DNA of 64,000 nucleotides, taken from positions 62,001 to 126,000 of the forward strand of contig NZ_JAGEOJ010000012.1 in NCBI RefSeq assembly GCF_017573505.1, read 5' to 3'. The notes under the pieces are model-generated. The model was not told where the DNA came from. It ran no database searches and worked only from the letters and a program-made list of their open reading frames with translations. Within the stretch, counting starts at the first letter, position 1, and every line of letters starts with the position of its first letter. The stretch is from Actinomadura barringtoniae (GTDB lineage Bacteria; Actinomycetota; Actinomycetes; Streptosporangiales; Streptosporangiaceae). Positions 26,504 to 33,909 of the stretch are shown here, one piece after another. A program made the translations under genes and the position numbers.

Positions 26504-27274
26504 ATGGTGATCGTGACGACGGAGTACACCGGGAGCGGCGACCCGCGGCGCAGCCTGGAGCTGCTGTGGGGCGTCGAGCCGCCGCCACGGCGCGGCCCGA
26601 AGCCCAAGCTGACCGCCGAACGGATCGCCACCACCGCGATCGAGCTCGCCGACGCGGTCGGCCTGGCCGCGCTGTCCATGCGGCGCATCGCCGAGGAGCT
26701 CGCGGTCTCGACGATGTCGATCTACACCTATGTGCCGGGCAAGGCCGAGCTGGTCGACCTCATGCTCGACCGCGTCATCGGCGAGCTGGTCCCGCCGCCG
26801 CAGGACGCGCCCTGGCGGGCGGCGCTGGAGCACATCGCCCACCAGAACTGGGACCTCTACCACCGCCACCCGTGGCTGCTGGAGATCTCGACCGGCCGCC
26901 CGCCGCTCGGCCCCAACCTGCTGGACAAGTACGAGTACGAACTGCGCGCGGTCGAGGGCCTGGGCCTCACCGACGTGGAGATGGACTCGGTCGTCGCCCT
27001 GGTCGACGGCCACGCCGAGAGCACCGCGCGGACCTCGGTCCACGTCGCCCAGGCGCCGCAGCGCACGGGCATGACCGAGCAGGAGTGGTGGGACAAGACC
27101 GGCCCGGTGCTGGCCGAGCTCATCGAACCCGGCGCCTACCCGCTGGGCAGCCGGGTCGGCACCGCGTCCTCGATCGAATACCAGGGGGCCGTCGGGCCGC
27201 GGCACGCCTTCGAGTTCGGCCTCGCCCGCATCCTGGACGGCATCGAGGCCCTGATCAGCTCCCGCCACTCCTGA
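26504..27274 (+). CDS. TetR-family regulator
   Basis: 256-residue TetR protein with a TetR_C (tetracycline-class) C-terminal domain. The DNA-binding helix-turn-helix is at about residues 40-85 (IATTAIELADAVGLAALSMR then RIAEELAVSTMSIYTYV), the C-terminal ligand domain contains HRHPWLLEISTGRPPLGP and ends in FGLARILDGIEALI. ATG 26504 is used, GTG 26513 is possible, and the promoter is so close that the mRNA may be nearly leaderless. It is divergent from the DrrAB-type exporter and very likely represses it until an exported compound binds. Confidence 0.88.
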   Translation: MVIVTTEYTGSGDPRRSLELLWGVEPPPRRGPKPKLTAERIATTAIELADAVGLAALSMRRIAEELAVSTMSIYTYVPGKAELVDLMLDRVIGELVPPPQDAPWRAALEHIAHQNWDLYHRHPWLLEISTGRPPLGPNLLDKYEYELRAVEGLGLTDVEMDSVVALVDGHAESTARTSVHVAQAPQRTGMTEQEWWDKTGPVLAELIEPGAYPLGSRVGTASSIEYQGAVGPRHAFEFGLARILDGIEALISSRHS

Positions 27275-27279
27275 CTCCA

Positions 27280-27342
27280 CGCCGATCTTGCTCTCAGCGC
27301 CCTTTCATCCCGGAATTGAGGGCGCTGAGAGCAAGATCGGCG
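27280..27342. terminator. Bidirectional terminator, perfect 24-bp stem
   Basis: Bases 27280-27303 and 27319-27342 are perfect reverse complements (24 bp; the arms begin CGCCGATCTTGC and end GCAAGATCGGCG) around a 15-base loop. It lies between the ends of the convergent TetR and HrpB genes. It lacks a U-tract, which is common for terminators in GC-rich actinomycetes. Confidence 0.85.
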
Positions 27343-27348
27343 CATTGG

Positions 27349-30015
27349 TCAGGGCCGCTTGGTGCGCTTGGTCGCGACCGCCTGCGCCGGGTCCTCCGGC
27401 CAGGGGTGCTTGGGATACCTGCCGCGCAGCTCGGCGCGTACGGCCTTGTAGCCCTCGCGCCAGAACGAGGCGAGATCGGCGGTCACCGCCGCGGGCCGCC
27501 CGGCGGGCGACAGCATGTGCACGACCAGTGGGACACCCGCGAGCCTGGGCGTGGCCTCCCAACCGAACAGCTCCTGCAGCTTCGCCGCCAGCACGGGCTG
27601 CTCGCCCGAGTAGTCGACGCGGATCTTCGAGCCCGAGGGCACCTCGATCCGTTCCGGCGCCACCTCGTCCAGCCGCGCGGCGCACTCCCAGGGCAGCAGC
27701 CCGCGCAGCGCGCCCGCGACGTCGATCTTCTTGAAGTCGCGCTGGATCCAGTCCTCGGCGTGCTCCAGCAGCGACGCGTCGTCCATCGCGGGCCATGGCT
27801 CCCCCAGCGCGCGGTGGGCGAACGCGAGGCGCTCCCGAAGCGCGACCGCGCCCGGCGTCCAGTTGAGCAGGGAGAGCCCCTGCGCCCGCAGCCCGTCGGC
27901 CTGTGCCTTGCGCACCAGCGCCGGATCCGGGTTCTTCAGCGGCCGGACGTTCAGCTCGATCGCGCCGAGCCGTTCCACCCGCCGTGCGCGGACGTCGCCG
28001 TCCCGCCAGACGACCTCGTCCTCCCACCCGGCCTCACCGGCCAGCCGCGCGATCTCCTCATCGATGACGACGCCGGCCCGGATCCTCGCCGACGCGGCCC
28101 CGGCGGGCCGGTCGGCCACGGCGATCGCCAGCCACTCCGCCTTCGCCGCCGCGAGCGCCGACCCCTCCCCCAGGAGTTCCGCGCCCGTCCCGGACGCCAT
28201 CAGGTAGCCGCCGCCCCGGCGCCGGGCCACCCGTTCCGGAAACGCCAGCGCCACGATCCGCCCCGCCGTCGCGTCATCGCCGCGCCCGTGGTGGACGGCG
28301 AGGCCCCCGGCATCGCGGGCACCGTGGGCCTCGGCGGCGCCGTGGGCATCGGCGGCGCCGTGGGCATCGCGGGCACCGGGACCGGCGGCGGCCACACGAC
28401 CGCGGGCAGCGCGATCGGCGGCGGCCGCGCGATCGCGGTCGGCGCGATCGGCGGCGGGCGTTCGGTCGCGGGAGTCTCGAGAGGCGGGCGTAATCGACGC
28501 GAGGGCGGTTTCGAGCCGGCGGGCCTCGTCGCGCCAGCGGGCGGCGTGCGCGTCGGTGGGCGGGCCGCCCCGGCGCAGCGAACGCCACGCGGCGGTCAGG
28601 TCGTCGCCGGCGGCGCGCGGCGGGGGCTCGGACAGCAGCGCCACGACCTGGGCGGCGGTACGGGCGCCGACGTCGGCCGAGCCGTCCACCAGGGCGCGCG
28701 CCAGGCGTGGGTGAACGCCGACGCGGGCGAGCAGGCGGCCACGATCGGTGGCGCGGCCGTCGTCGTCCACCGCCCCGATGGCCTGGAGCCCGGCGCGGGC
28801 GGCGCGCAGGGCCGCCTCGGGCGGCGGGTCGGGCAGGGCGAGACCGCTCGCGTCCGGCTCGCCCCAGCAGGCGATCTGCAACGCGAACGTCGTGAGGTCG
28901 GCCAGCTCGATCTCGGGGCGGGGACGGGCGGGCAGGCGGTCGTGTTCGGCCTCGCTCCAGCAGCGGTAGACCGTGCCCGGGGCCTCGCGCCCGGCGCGAC
29001 CGGCGCGCTGGTCGGCGGCGGCGCGGGACGCCCGGACCGTGGTGAGCGCGCCGAGGCCGCGGGCGTGGTCGGTGCGCGGCTCGCGGGCGAGACCGGAATC
29101 GATCACGATCCGTACACCGGGGACGGTCAGGCTGGACTCGGCGACCGAGGTGGCCAGGATGACGCGGCGGCGGTCGCCGGGCGACAGCGCCGCGTCCTGG
29201 ACGGACTGCGGGGCCTGGCCGTGGACCTGGAGCACCTCCACGCCGGCGCCGGACAGCTGCCCGGCGACGCGGGCGATCTCCCCCACACCCGGCAGGAAAC
29301 AGAGGACATCGCCGTCCCGTTCGGCCAGCGCGCGGCGGACGGTGGCGGCGACGTGCGCCAGCAGCGCGGGGTCCACGCGCATGCCGTGCGGCGGCGGCAG
29401 GGGACGCTCGGGCGGCGCCCAGACGACCTCCACCGGATGCAGGGCGGCCTCGGTCTCGATGACCGGGGCACCGTCGCCGGTGCCATCGCCGGTGCCGTCG
29501 CCGAGCAGGCGCGCCCACGGGCCTGTGTCGGCGGTCGCCGACGCCGCGAGCAGGCGCAGGTCGGGGCGGAGCGTGGCGCGCACGTCCAGCAGGAACGCCA
29601 GCGCGGTGTCGGCGTCCAAATGCCGCTCGTGGCATTCGTCGAGCATGACCGTGCCGACGTCGGAGAGCTCGGGATCGTCCTGGAGCCGCTGGAGAACGAC
29701 ACCCGTTGTGACCACTTGAACGCGCGATCCGGGCCGATGCTCACCGCGAATGGTGAGCCCGACGCTCTGCCCGACCTTCTCGTTCAGCATCCACGCCATC
29801 CGGCGGGCCGCGGCGCGGGCGGCCAATCTCCGGGGCTCCAGAACGAGAATCCTCCCGCCTCTCCCTTCGGAGTCGGCGAGGGCGAGCGGGATAAGGGTCG
29901 TCTTGCCGGTTCCGGGCGGAGCCGCGAGCACGGCCGCACCGCGTTCGGCCAGGGCCGCCCGTAGTTCGGGGACGACGTGCCTGACCGGCAGATCCTCCTG
30001 TCGGGCGATGCGCAT
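27349..30015 (-). CDS. hrpB: ATP-dependent helicase HrpB
   Basis: 888-residue DEAH-type RNA helicase-like protein. Motif I is APPGTGKTTLIPL (about residues 32-44), motif II is DECHERH, motif III SATAD, and motif VI DQRAGRAGRE; the C-terminal half has the HrpB-specific region ending PKHPWPEDPAQA. The cellular role of HrpB is unclear even in E. coli. It is longer than most HrpB proteins because of a low-complexity insert around residues 505-565 rich in DRA and AHGA repeats, encoded by degenerate tandem repeats at about 28270-28490. The gene is convergent with the TetR gene and separated by a strong hairpin. Confidence 0.92.
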   Translation of the reverse strand: MRIARQEDLPVRHVVPELRAALAERGAAVLAAPPGTGKTTLIPLALADSEGRGGRILVLEPRRLAARAAARRMAWMLNEKVGQSVGLTIRGEHRPGSRVQVVTTGVVLQRLQDDPELSDVGTVMLDECHERHLDADTALAFLLDVRATLRPDLRLLAASATADTGPWARLLGDGTGDGTGDGAPVIETEAALHPVEVVWAPPERPLPPPHGMRVDPALLAHVAATVRRALAERDGDVLCFLPGVGEIARVAGQLSGAGVEVLQVHGQAPQSVQDAALSPGDRRRVILATSVAESSLTVPGVRIVIDSGLAREPRTDHARGLGALTTVRASRAAADQRAGRAGREAPGTVYRCWSEAEHDRLPARPRPEIELADLTTFALQIACWGEPDASGLALPDPPPEAALRAARAGLQAIGAVDDDGRATDRGRLLARVGVHPRLARALVDGSADVGARTAAQVVALLSEPPPRAAGDDLTAAWRSLRRGGPPTDAHAARWRDEARRLETALASITPASRDSRDRTPAADRADRDRAAAADRAARGRVAAAGPGARDAHGAADAHGAAEAHGARDAGGLAVHHGRGDDATAGRIVALAFPERVARRRGGGYLMASGTGAELLGEGSALAAAKAEWLAIAVADRPAGAASARIRAGVVIDEEIARLAGEAGWEDEVVWRDGDVRARRVERLGAIELNVRPLKNPDPALVRKAQADGLRAQGLSLLNWTPGAVALRERLAFAHRALGEPWPAMDDASLLEHAEDWIQRDFKKIDVAGALRGLLPWECAARLDEVAPERIEVPSGSKIRVDYSGEQPVLAAKLQELFGWEATPRLAGVPLVVHMLSPAGRPAAVTADLASFWREGYKAVRAELRGRYPKHPWPEDPAQAVATKRTKRP
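28270..28490. repeat. Degenerate tandem repeats inside hrpB
   Basis: Short units such as GGGCATCGGCGGCGCCGT (plus strand) and GCGATCGGCGGCGG recur several times at roughly 12-30-base spacing and encode the Ala/His/Asp/Arg linker of HrpB. The repeats keep the reading frame. Confidence 0.6.
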
Positions 30016-30289
30016 CGGACCAGTCTCCCATGGCCGTAATTACAGGAATCCGAAAGCGACGGCCGCGCTTGCAGTGAAACTTTCACCGCTCATTTCCCGC
30101 TTCAGCGTAGAACGTTCTAGGGAATCCCAAGGAACGTTCTAGCACTCACCCAGCAAAGGAGGTCGAAGGCAAGCCCTATCTCACTTCCTGTTGCTTTCCA
30201 GGTCGTCTTATCCCACCTTAGGATGGCTACGGGCAATGACCCGGGTATCCCGTTAATCGGGACGTATCCGCAGGTGCAGGAGGCAGGCG
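30016..30289. promoter_or_regulatory. Intergenic region with palindromes and a paired GAACGTTCTAG box
   Basis: 274 bases between hrpB and the divergent NERD gene. GTGAAACTTTCAC (30074-30086) is a perfect palindrome around a central C. TAGAACGTTCTA (30108-30119) is a perfect 12-bp palindrome, and GAACGTTCTAG occurs at 30110-30120 and again at 30132-30142, two helical turns apart. AGGAGGC before 30290 is the NERD ribosome site; AAAGGAGG at 30156-30163 is followed by no gene start. Confidence 0.55.
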
Positions 30290-31066
30290 ATGATCGGCAG
30301 CTCCATCTACCTCAGGGACAGGGCGGCATTCACCGGCGGCTCGCCACAGGCGGTCTACGAAGAACTGTGGCAGCGTGGCCAAAAGGGGAGATTGCGGACC
30401 CGCGCAATTATGGCCGGGGCGATGGGCATCATGTGCTCGTTGCTGGTCAACGCCGTTTTCGGGCTGGTCATGATGGCCTTGGTCGCGATCGCCGATACCT
30501 ACTTTCATTGGCGCGGTCACAACCTCTCGAGCGTCTGGCGGCGAGGTTTGCGCGGCGATGAGCGGATGAACCGCATCCTGCGCTACACGCTGGAACGGCG
30601 CGGTCACCGCGTGGTCTACGCGCGCACCGTGCCGGGCCACGGCACCATCGACCAGCTGGTGGTGGGACCGGGCGGGGCGTTCCTGGTGCAGAACGACGCG
30701 TGGCACCCCGAGGCCGAGCTGTCGGTGCACGGCGGCAAGCTGTTCATCGACGGCCGCACCCAGACCGCCATGGTGAAGGCGGTCACCGGGGCCGCCGCGA
30801 CGGCGGGCGCGCTGATCTCGCAGCAGACGGGGATGGACGTCAAGGTGACGCCGATCATGGCCGTGCACGGCGGCCGGCTCACCAAGGCGCCGTTCACCGC
30901 CGACGGGATCGTGTTCGCGACGCCGTTCAAGGCGCTGCGCTGGCTCCGCAAGCACCCGCACGCCGACTACTCGCCGGCGGAGGTCGAGATGATCGCGCAG
31001 GCTGCCATCCACCGGCTGCCGATCGGCGGCCGCACGATGACCTCCGCCCCGCCGACCGCCGCCTAG
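30290..31066 (+). CDS. NERD-domain membrane protein
   Basis: 258-residue protein with one or two membrane spans at about residues 38-68 (AIMAGAMGIMCSLLVNAVFG and VMMALVAIA), followed by a soluble NERD (nuclease-related) domain. The NERD core is visible in RHRVVYARTVPGHGTIDQLV with VGPGGAFLVQND and VTPIMAVHGGRL after it; the family resembles PD-(D/E)xK nucleases and the Asp in TIDQLV is a candidate catalytic residue, but the usual K position cannot be seen clearly. ATG 30290 is preceded by GGAGGC. The stop overlaps the end of the next, convergent gene by four bases. Function unknown; such proteins are often linked to DNA processing or stress. Confidence 0.7.
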   Translation: MIGSSIYLRDRAAFTGGSPQAVYEELWQRGQKGRLRTRAIMAGAMGIMCSLLVNAVFGLVMMALVAIADTYFHWRGHNLSSVWRRGLRGDERMNRILRYTLERRGHRVVYARTVPGHGTIDQLVVGPGGAFLVQNDAWHPEAELSVHGGKLFIDGRTQTAMVKAVTGAAATAGALISQQTGMDVKVTPIMAVHGGRLTKAPFTADGIVFATPFKALRWLRKHPHADYSPAEVEMIAQAAIHRLPIGGRTMTSAPPTAA

Positions 31067-31557
31067 CGGCCGGTGGCCTCCGCGCGGGCGGCCCGTCCCG
31101 TGCGGCGCAGCCACCACAGCCCGATGATCGGCAGCACGAGCGGAACGAACCCGTACCCACGGCCGTACCCCGACCAGACCGTCGCATCGGGGAAGGCCTC
31201 GGAGTCGGCGAGGCTGAGCGTCCCGACGATCAGCACGCCGGCCAGCTCGACCGACAGCGCGGCGAACGCGATCCGCCGCGAGGTGCGCCCGCCCATGGCC
31301 AGCGCGACGGTGGCGAGGATGTAGATCACGGCGGCGACCGCCGACAGCACGTACGCGAGCGGCGCTTCGTCGAACTTGGTCGCGATCTGGACGGCGGCTC
31401 GGGCCCCTGCCGCCAGCGCGAAAATCGCGTAGACCGCGACCAGGAGCCTCCCCGGCCCGCTCCGCGTAGCGGCCGGGTCGGGGACGGTCTCAGTACCCGT
31501 GGTCTCGCCGCCTTCGGCGCTCTCGGTACCCGTGGTCTCGGTGTCGCGCTCAGCCAT
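31063..31557 (-). CDS. Integral membrane protein, unknown function
   Basis: 164-residue protein with a charged, Thr/Glu-rich N-terminus (ETTGTESAEGGETTGTE contains a near-repeat) and four membrane spans: LLVAVYAIFALAAGARAAVQ, YVLSAVAAVIYILATVALAM, IAFAALSVELAGVLIVGTLS and FVPLVLPIIGLWWLRRT. It resembles small conserved actinobacterial membrane proteins without a known role. The start overlaps the end of the next upstream gene by eight bases, so both are probably one operon. Confidence 0.7.
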   Translation of the reverse strand: MAERDTETTGTESAEGGETTGTETVPDPAATRSGPGRLLVAVYAIFALAAGARAAVQIATKFDEAPLAYVLSAVAAVIYILATVALAMGGRTSRRIAFAALSVELAGVLIVGTLSLADSEAFPDATVWSGYGRGYGFVPLVLPIIGLWWLRRTGRAARAEATGR

Positions 31558-31912
31558 TGCCCGTCCAGATCTGGTTCATTCGCACGATCATCACGGCCAC
31601 CGCCAGGCAGGCGACGACGATCACGCCGGGGCCCCAGCGGGTGCGCTCCAGCATCCCCCAGCCCGCACCCGCCGCCGGGATCAGCAGGATCGCCAGCAGG
31701 TAGCCGATGAACGTCGCGGGCTGCTTGGGGCCCTCGTCGCCCGCGAGCTTCACGAAGCCGAGCACCGCCTGGACGATCAGCAGCACCTCGACCACGCCGA
31801 GCGCGATCAGGTGGCCCCAGCCCATCGCGCGGTTGCGGAGGGCGGTCACCAGGGCGTAGGCGGCGGCCGCCAACGACACCACGATGATCACGGTGGCCAG
31901 CGCATTCGTCAC
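31550..31912 (-). CDS. Integral membrane protein, unknown function
   Basis: 120-residue protein with four hydrophobic segments (ATVIIVVSLAAAAYALVTAL, LIALGVVEVLLIVQAVLGFV, FIGYLLAILLIPAAGAGWGM, GVIVVACLAVAVMIVRMNQI). I chose GTG 31912; the open frame extends to 31990 but begins with sequence unlike a membrane protein. There is no clear ribosome site, so the mRNA may be leaderless. It overlaps the following membrane-protein gene and probably works with it; both are divergent from the phosphatase gene. Confidence 0.65.
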   Translation of the reverse strand: MTNALATVIIVVSLAAAAYALVTALRNRAMGWGHLIALGVVEVLLIVQAVLGFVKLAGDEGPKQPATFIGYLLAILLIPAAGAGWGMLERTRWGPGVIVVACLAVAVMIVRMNQIWTGNG

Positions 31913-32016
31913 GGCATCAGAGAGTACTACGCCGTGTAGAGCAAGCGGCGCGCAGGTGCGGCGTGACGCGGCGGGCGCGGCGAGCGGCACGCGCGAAGCC
32001 GTGACAGCGTGGAATC

Positions 32017-32709
32017 ATGGGGGTTGTGGACGCGCTCGAATGGCTGAATCTGACCAGGCACGGTGAGAGCACCGGCAACGTCGCCTACGGGGCCGCCGTG
32101 GGCACCGAGGCCGAGGAATACGACATCCCCGAGCGCGACGCCGACGTCCCCCTCACCCCCACCGGACGCGAGCAGGCCAAGCGGCTGGGCCGCTGGCTGG
32201 CCGAGCTGCCGCCCGAGGAGCGCCCGACGCTCGCGGTGGCCTCCCCGTACCAGCGCACGCTCGACACGGCGCGGATCGCGCTCGCCGAGGCGCCGTACGA
32301 GGTGGAGCTGGAGGTGGACGAGCGCCTGCGCGACCGGGAGCAGGGCATCCTGCAGGGCCTCACCTGGCGGGGCGTGCTGCGCCGCCACCCCGAGGAGGCC
32401 GCCCGGATGAGGCATCTCGGGAAGTTCTACTACCGGCCGCCCGGCGGCGAGTCGTGGGCGGACCTGGCGCTGCGGCTGCGCAGCTTCTACCGCGACCTGG
32501 ACATGAACGCGCCCGGTGGCCGCGCGCTCGTGGTGACCCACGACGCGATCATCGTGATGACGCGCTACCTGGTGGAACGGCTCTCCGAGAAGGAGATCAT
32601 GGCGATCGAGAAGGAGCCGGTCGCCAACGCCTCGCTCACCCGCTGGAGTAACGACGGATCCCGTCTGCGACCAGTGACCTACAACGACAGGGCGCACCTG
32701 CTGGACTAG
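32017..32709 (+). CDS. Histidine phosphatase (phosphoglycerate-mutase superfamily)
   Basis: 230-residue cytoplasmic phosphatase. The catalytic loop LTRHGES (His15 in RHG) opens the protein, the second Arg is in ASPYQRTLDTA, and the second catalytic His is in VVTHDAIIVM. The glutamate in RLRDREQGILQG is the expected acid. The substrate could be a sugar phosphate or phosphoprotein. Starts at ATG 32017. Its last 74 bases overlap the last 74 of the convergent DUF2071 gene. Confidence 0.88.
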   Translation: MGVVDALEWLNLTRHGESTGNVAYGAAVGTEAEEYDIPERDADVPLTPTGREQAKRLGRWLAELPPEERPTLAVASPYQRTLDTARIALAEAPYEVELEVDERLRDREQGILQGLTWRGVLRRHPEEAARMRHLGKFYYRPPGGESWADLALRLRSFYRDLDMNAPGGRALVVTHDAIIVMTRYLVERLSEKEIMAIEKEPVANASLTRWSNDGSRLRPVTYNDRAHLLD

Positions 32710-33430
32710 CGACCCGGCTGCCGTTGCCGAACCGGACGGTCGTCGCGGCGGCGTACAGGACGCTCTCGGGCGGGCCGTCCAGGGGCGGGAGCCCGCAGGC
32801 GGCCGCGAGCCCGGCGTCCTGCCAGTGCGTCAGCTCGGCCCGCCGCAGCGGCCAGGGCAGGTGGTTGACCGGCATCCGCAGGGTCTCGCCGTACCAGCGC
32901 TGGTGCAGGGCCCAGCGGGCGGTGAGGGCCGTCTCCAGCGCGGTCGGCTCCACGGTCTCGGCTGGGCGGACCTTCAGCCGTACGCCGACGCCGGACGGCG
33001 CGGGGACCCTCCGCCGCGTCGAGTAGCCGACCTCGCCCTCGCCGCCGCGGGTGAAGCGCATGTCCGACCAGGTGTACGGGAGGCGCAGCGCGGACCGGGA
33101 CGCCGCCGCGAAGACCGGGTCGGTGGCCTCCATGGCGCGGAACACCACGCCGCGCCGCCCGTCCTCGTCCACGCTGTAGAGCCGCACGTTCAGCTCCAGG
33201 AACGAGGGGTAGGGCAGCGTGCCGAGCCGCAGGCCGGTCATTCGCAGGCCGATCACGCCGACCCAGGCCGAGCCGTCCTGGATCTCGGGTTCGGTGCCGC
33301 GCGGCAGCAGCGGGCGGACCGCGCCAGGGTCGACCCGCCAGTGCAGGAAGACCACGTCCCGCCACGACTGGAGGGTGAACGACCGGCGGATGACGTACGG
33401 CGACGTCGCCGAGATCGCCTCGATGGTCAT
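32636..33430 (-). CDS. DUF2071 (YqjF-like) protein
   Basis: 264-residue protein of the DUF2071 family, recognised by WRDVVFLHWRVDPGAVRPLLP near the start, AWVGVIGLRMTGLRLG, FLELNVRLYSVDEDGRRGVV and YTWSDMRFTR in the middle. The function of the family is unknown; it resembles a lipocalin-like or acetoacetate-decarboxylase-like barrel. The end overlaps the 3' end of the histidine phosphatase gene on the other strand by 74 bases; the extended C-terminus (after the VRFGNGSRVA segment) may therefore be recently acquired by stop-codon loss. It starts 9 bases after the next gene on the same strand ends. Confidence 0.8.
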   Translation of the reverse strand: MTIEAISATSPYVIRRSFTLQSWRDVVFLHWRVDPGAVRPLLPRGTEPEIQDGSAWVGVIGLRMTGLRLGTLPYPSFLELNVRLYSVDEDGRRGVVFRAMEATDPVFAAASRSALRLPYTWSDMRFTRGGEGEVGYSTRRRVPAPSGVGVRLKVRPAETVEPTALETALTARWALHQRWYGETLRMPVNHLPWPLRRAELTHWQDAGLAAACGLPPLDGPPESVLYAAATTVRFGNGSRVASPAGAPCRCRSLVADGIRRYSSG

Positions 33431-33439
33431 GCCCGGATC

Positions 33440-33871
33440 CTAGGCGGCCCGGCGGGCGGCGCGGCGCCTGGCCAGCACCCAGCCCACCACCAGCCCGAAG
33501 GCGACGTGGTCGGCCACCTGCGGTACCTGCGGCAACGCCCTGATCCGCGGAACGCGCCGCCCGACGACGCCGAGGTCCAGCGCCGCGATCACCAGCCCCG
33601 CAGCAGCACCCGCCCCGGCAGCCCGGCGTGCGGGCAGGACCGCGCCGAGTACGCCCGCCCAGCCCAATGATAGCGCCGCGTGAACGGGAACGGCCGCCAG
33701 CGCCAGCGGCACCGACCGGCTCTCGCGGGGAAGCAGCATCGTCCCGGCCGCCAGCGTCGCCTCGATCGGCCTGCGCCGCGTCAGCAGGGCGTGCAGCGTC
33801 GAGGGCGCGCCCGACACCACTCCCGCCACGGCCGCCGCGACGACGACGTCTCGCGCTCGATCCCTGTCCAC
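33440..33871 (-). CDS. Small membrane protein, unknown function
   Basis: 143-residue protein with about four short hydrophobic segments (VVVAAAVAGVVSGAPSTLHA, PLALAAVPVHAALSLGWAGV, the AGAAAGLVIAALDLGVVG region, and VADHVAFGLVVGWVLA). RRRP/RR-rich loops suggest cytoplasmic turns. No function can be assigned. It is co-directional with DUF2071 and 9 bases from it, so an operon is likely. The GAF regulator gene ends 38 bases upstream on the same strand. Confidence 0.6.
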   Translation of the reverse strand: MDRDRARDVVVAAAVAGVVSGAPSTLHALLTRRRPIEATLAAGTMLLPRESRSVPLALAAVPVHAALSLGWAGVLGAVLPARRAAGAGAAAGLVIAALDLGVVGRRVPRIRALPQVPQVADHVAFGLVVGWVLARRRAARRAA

Positions 33872-33909
33872 GCTCGCATCCTAAGGACCCGGGACCACCA
33901 CTTGAGCCC

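Noticed and set aside
26566-29964. 1132-residue plus-strand frame spanning the TetR and hrpB region
   Set aside because: It runs through a TetR gene in the wrong frame and antisense to HrpB; no protein-like features.
30074-30086. Chromosomal parS site
   Set aside because: GTGAAACTTTCAC differs from the GTTTCACGTGAAAC consensus in arrangement and stands alone.
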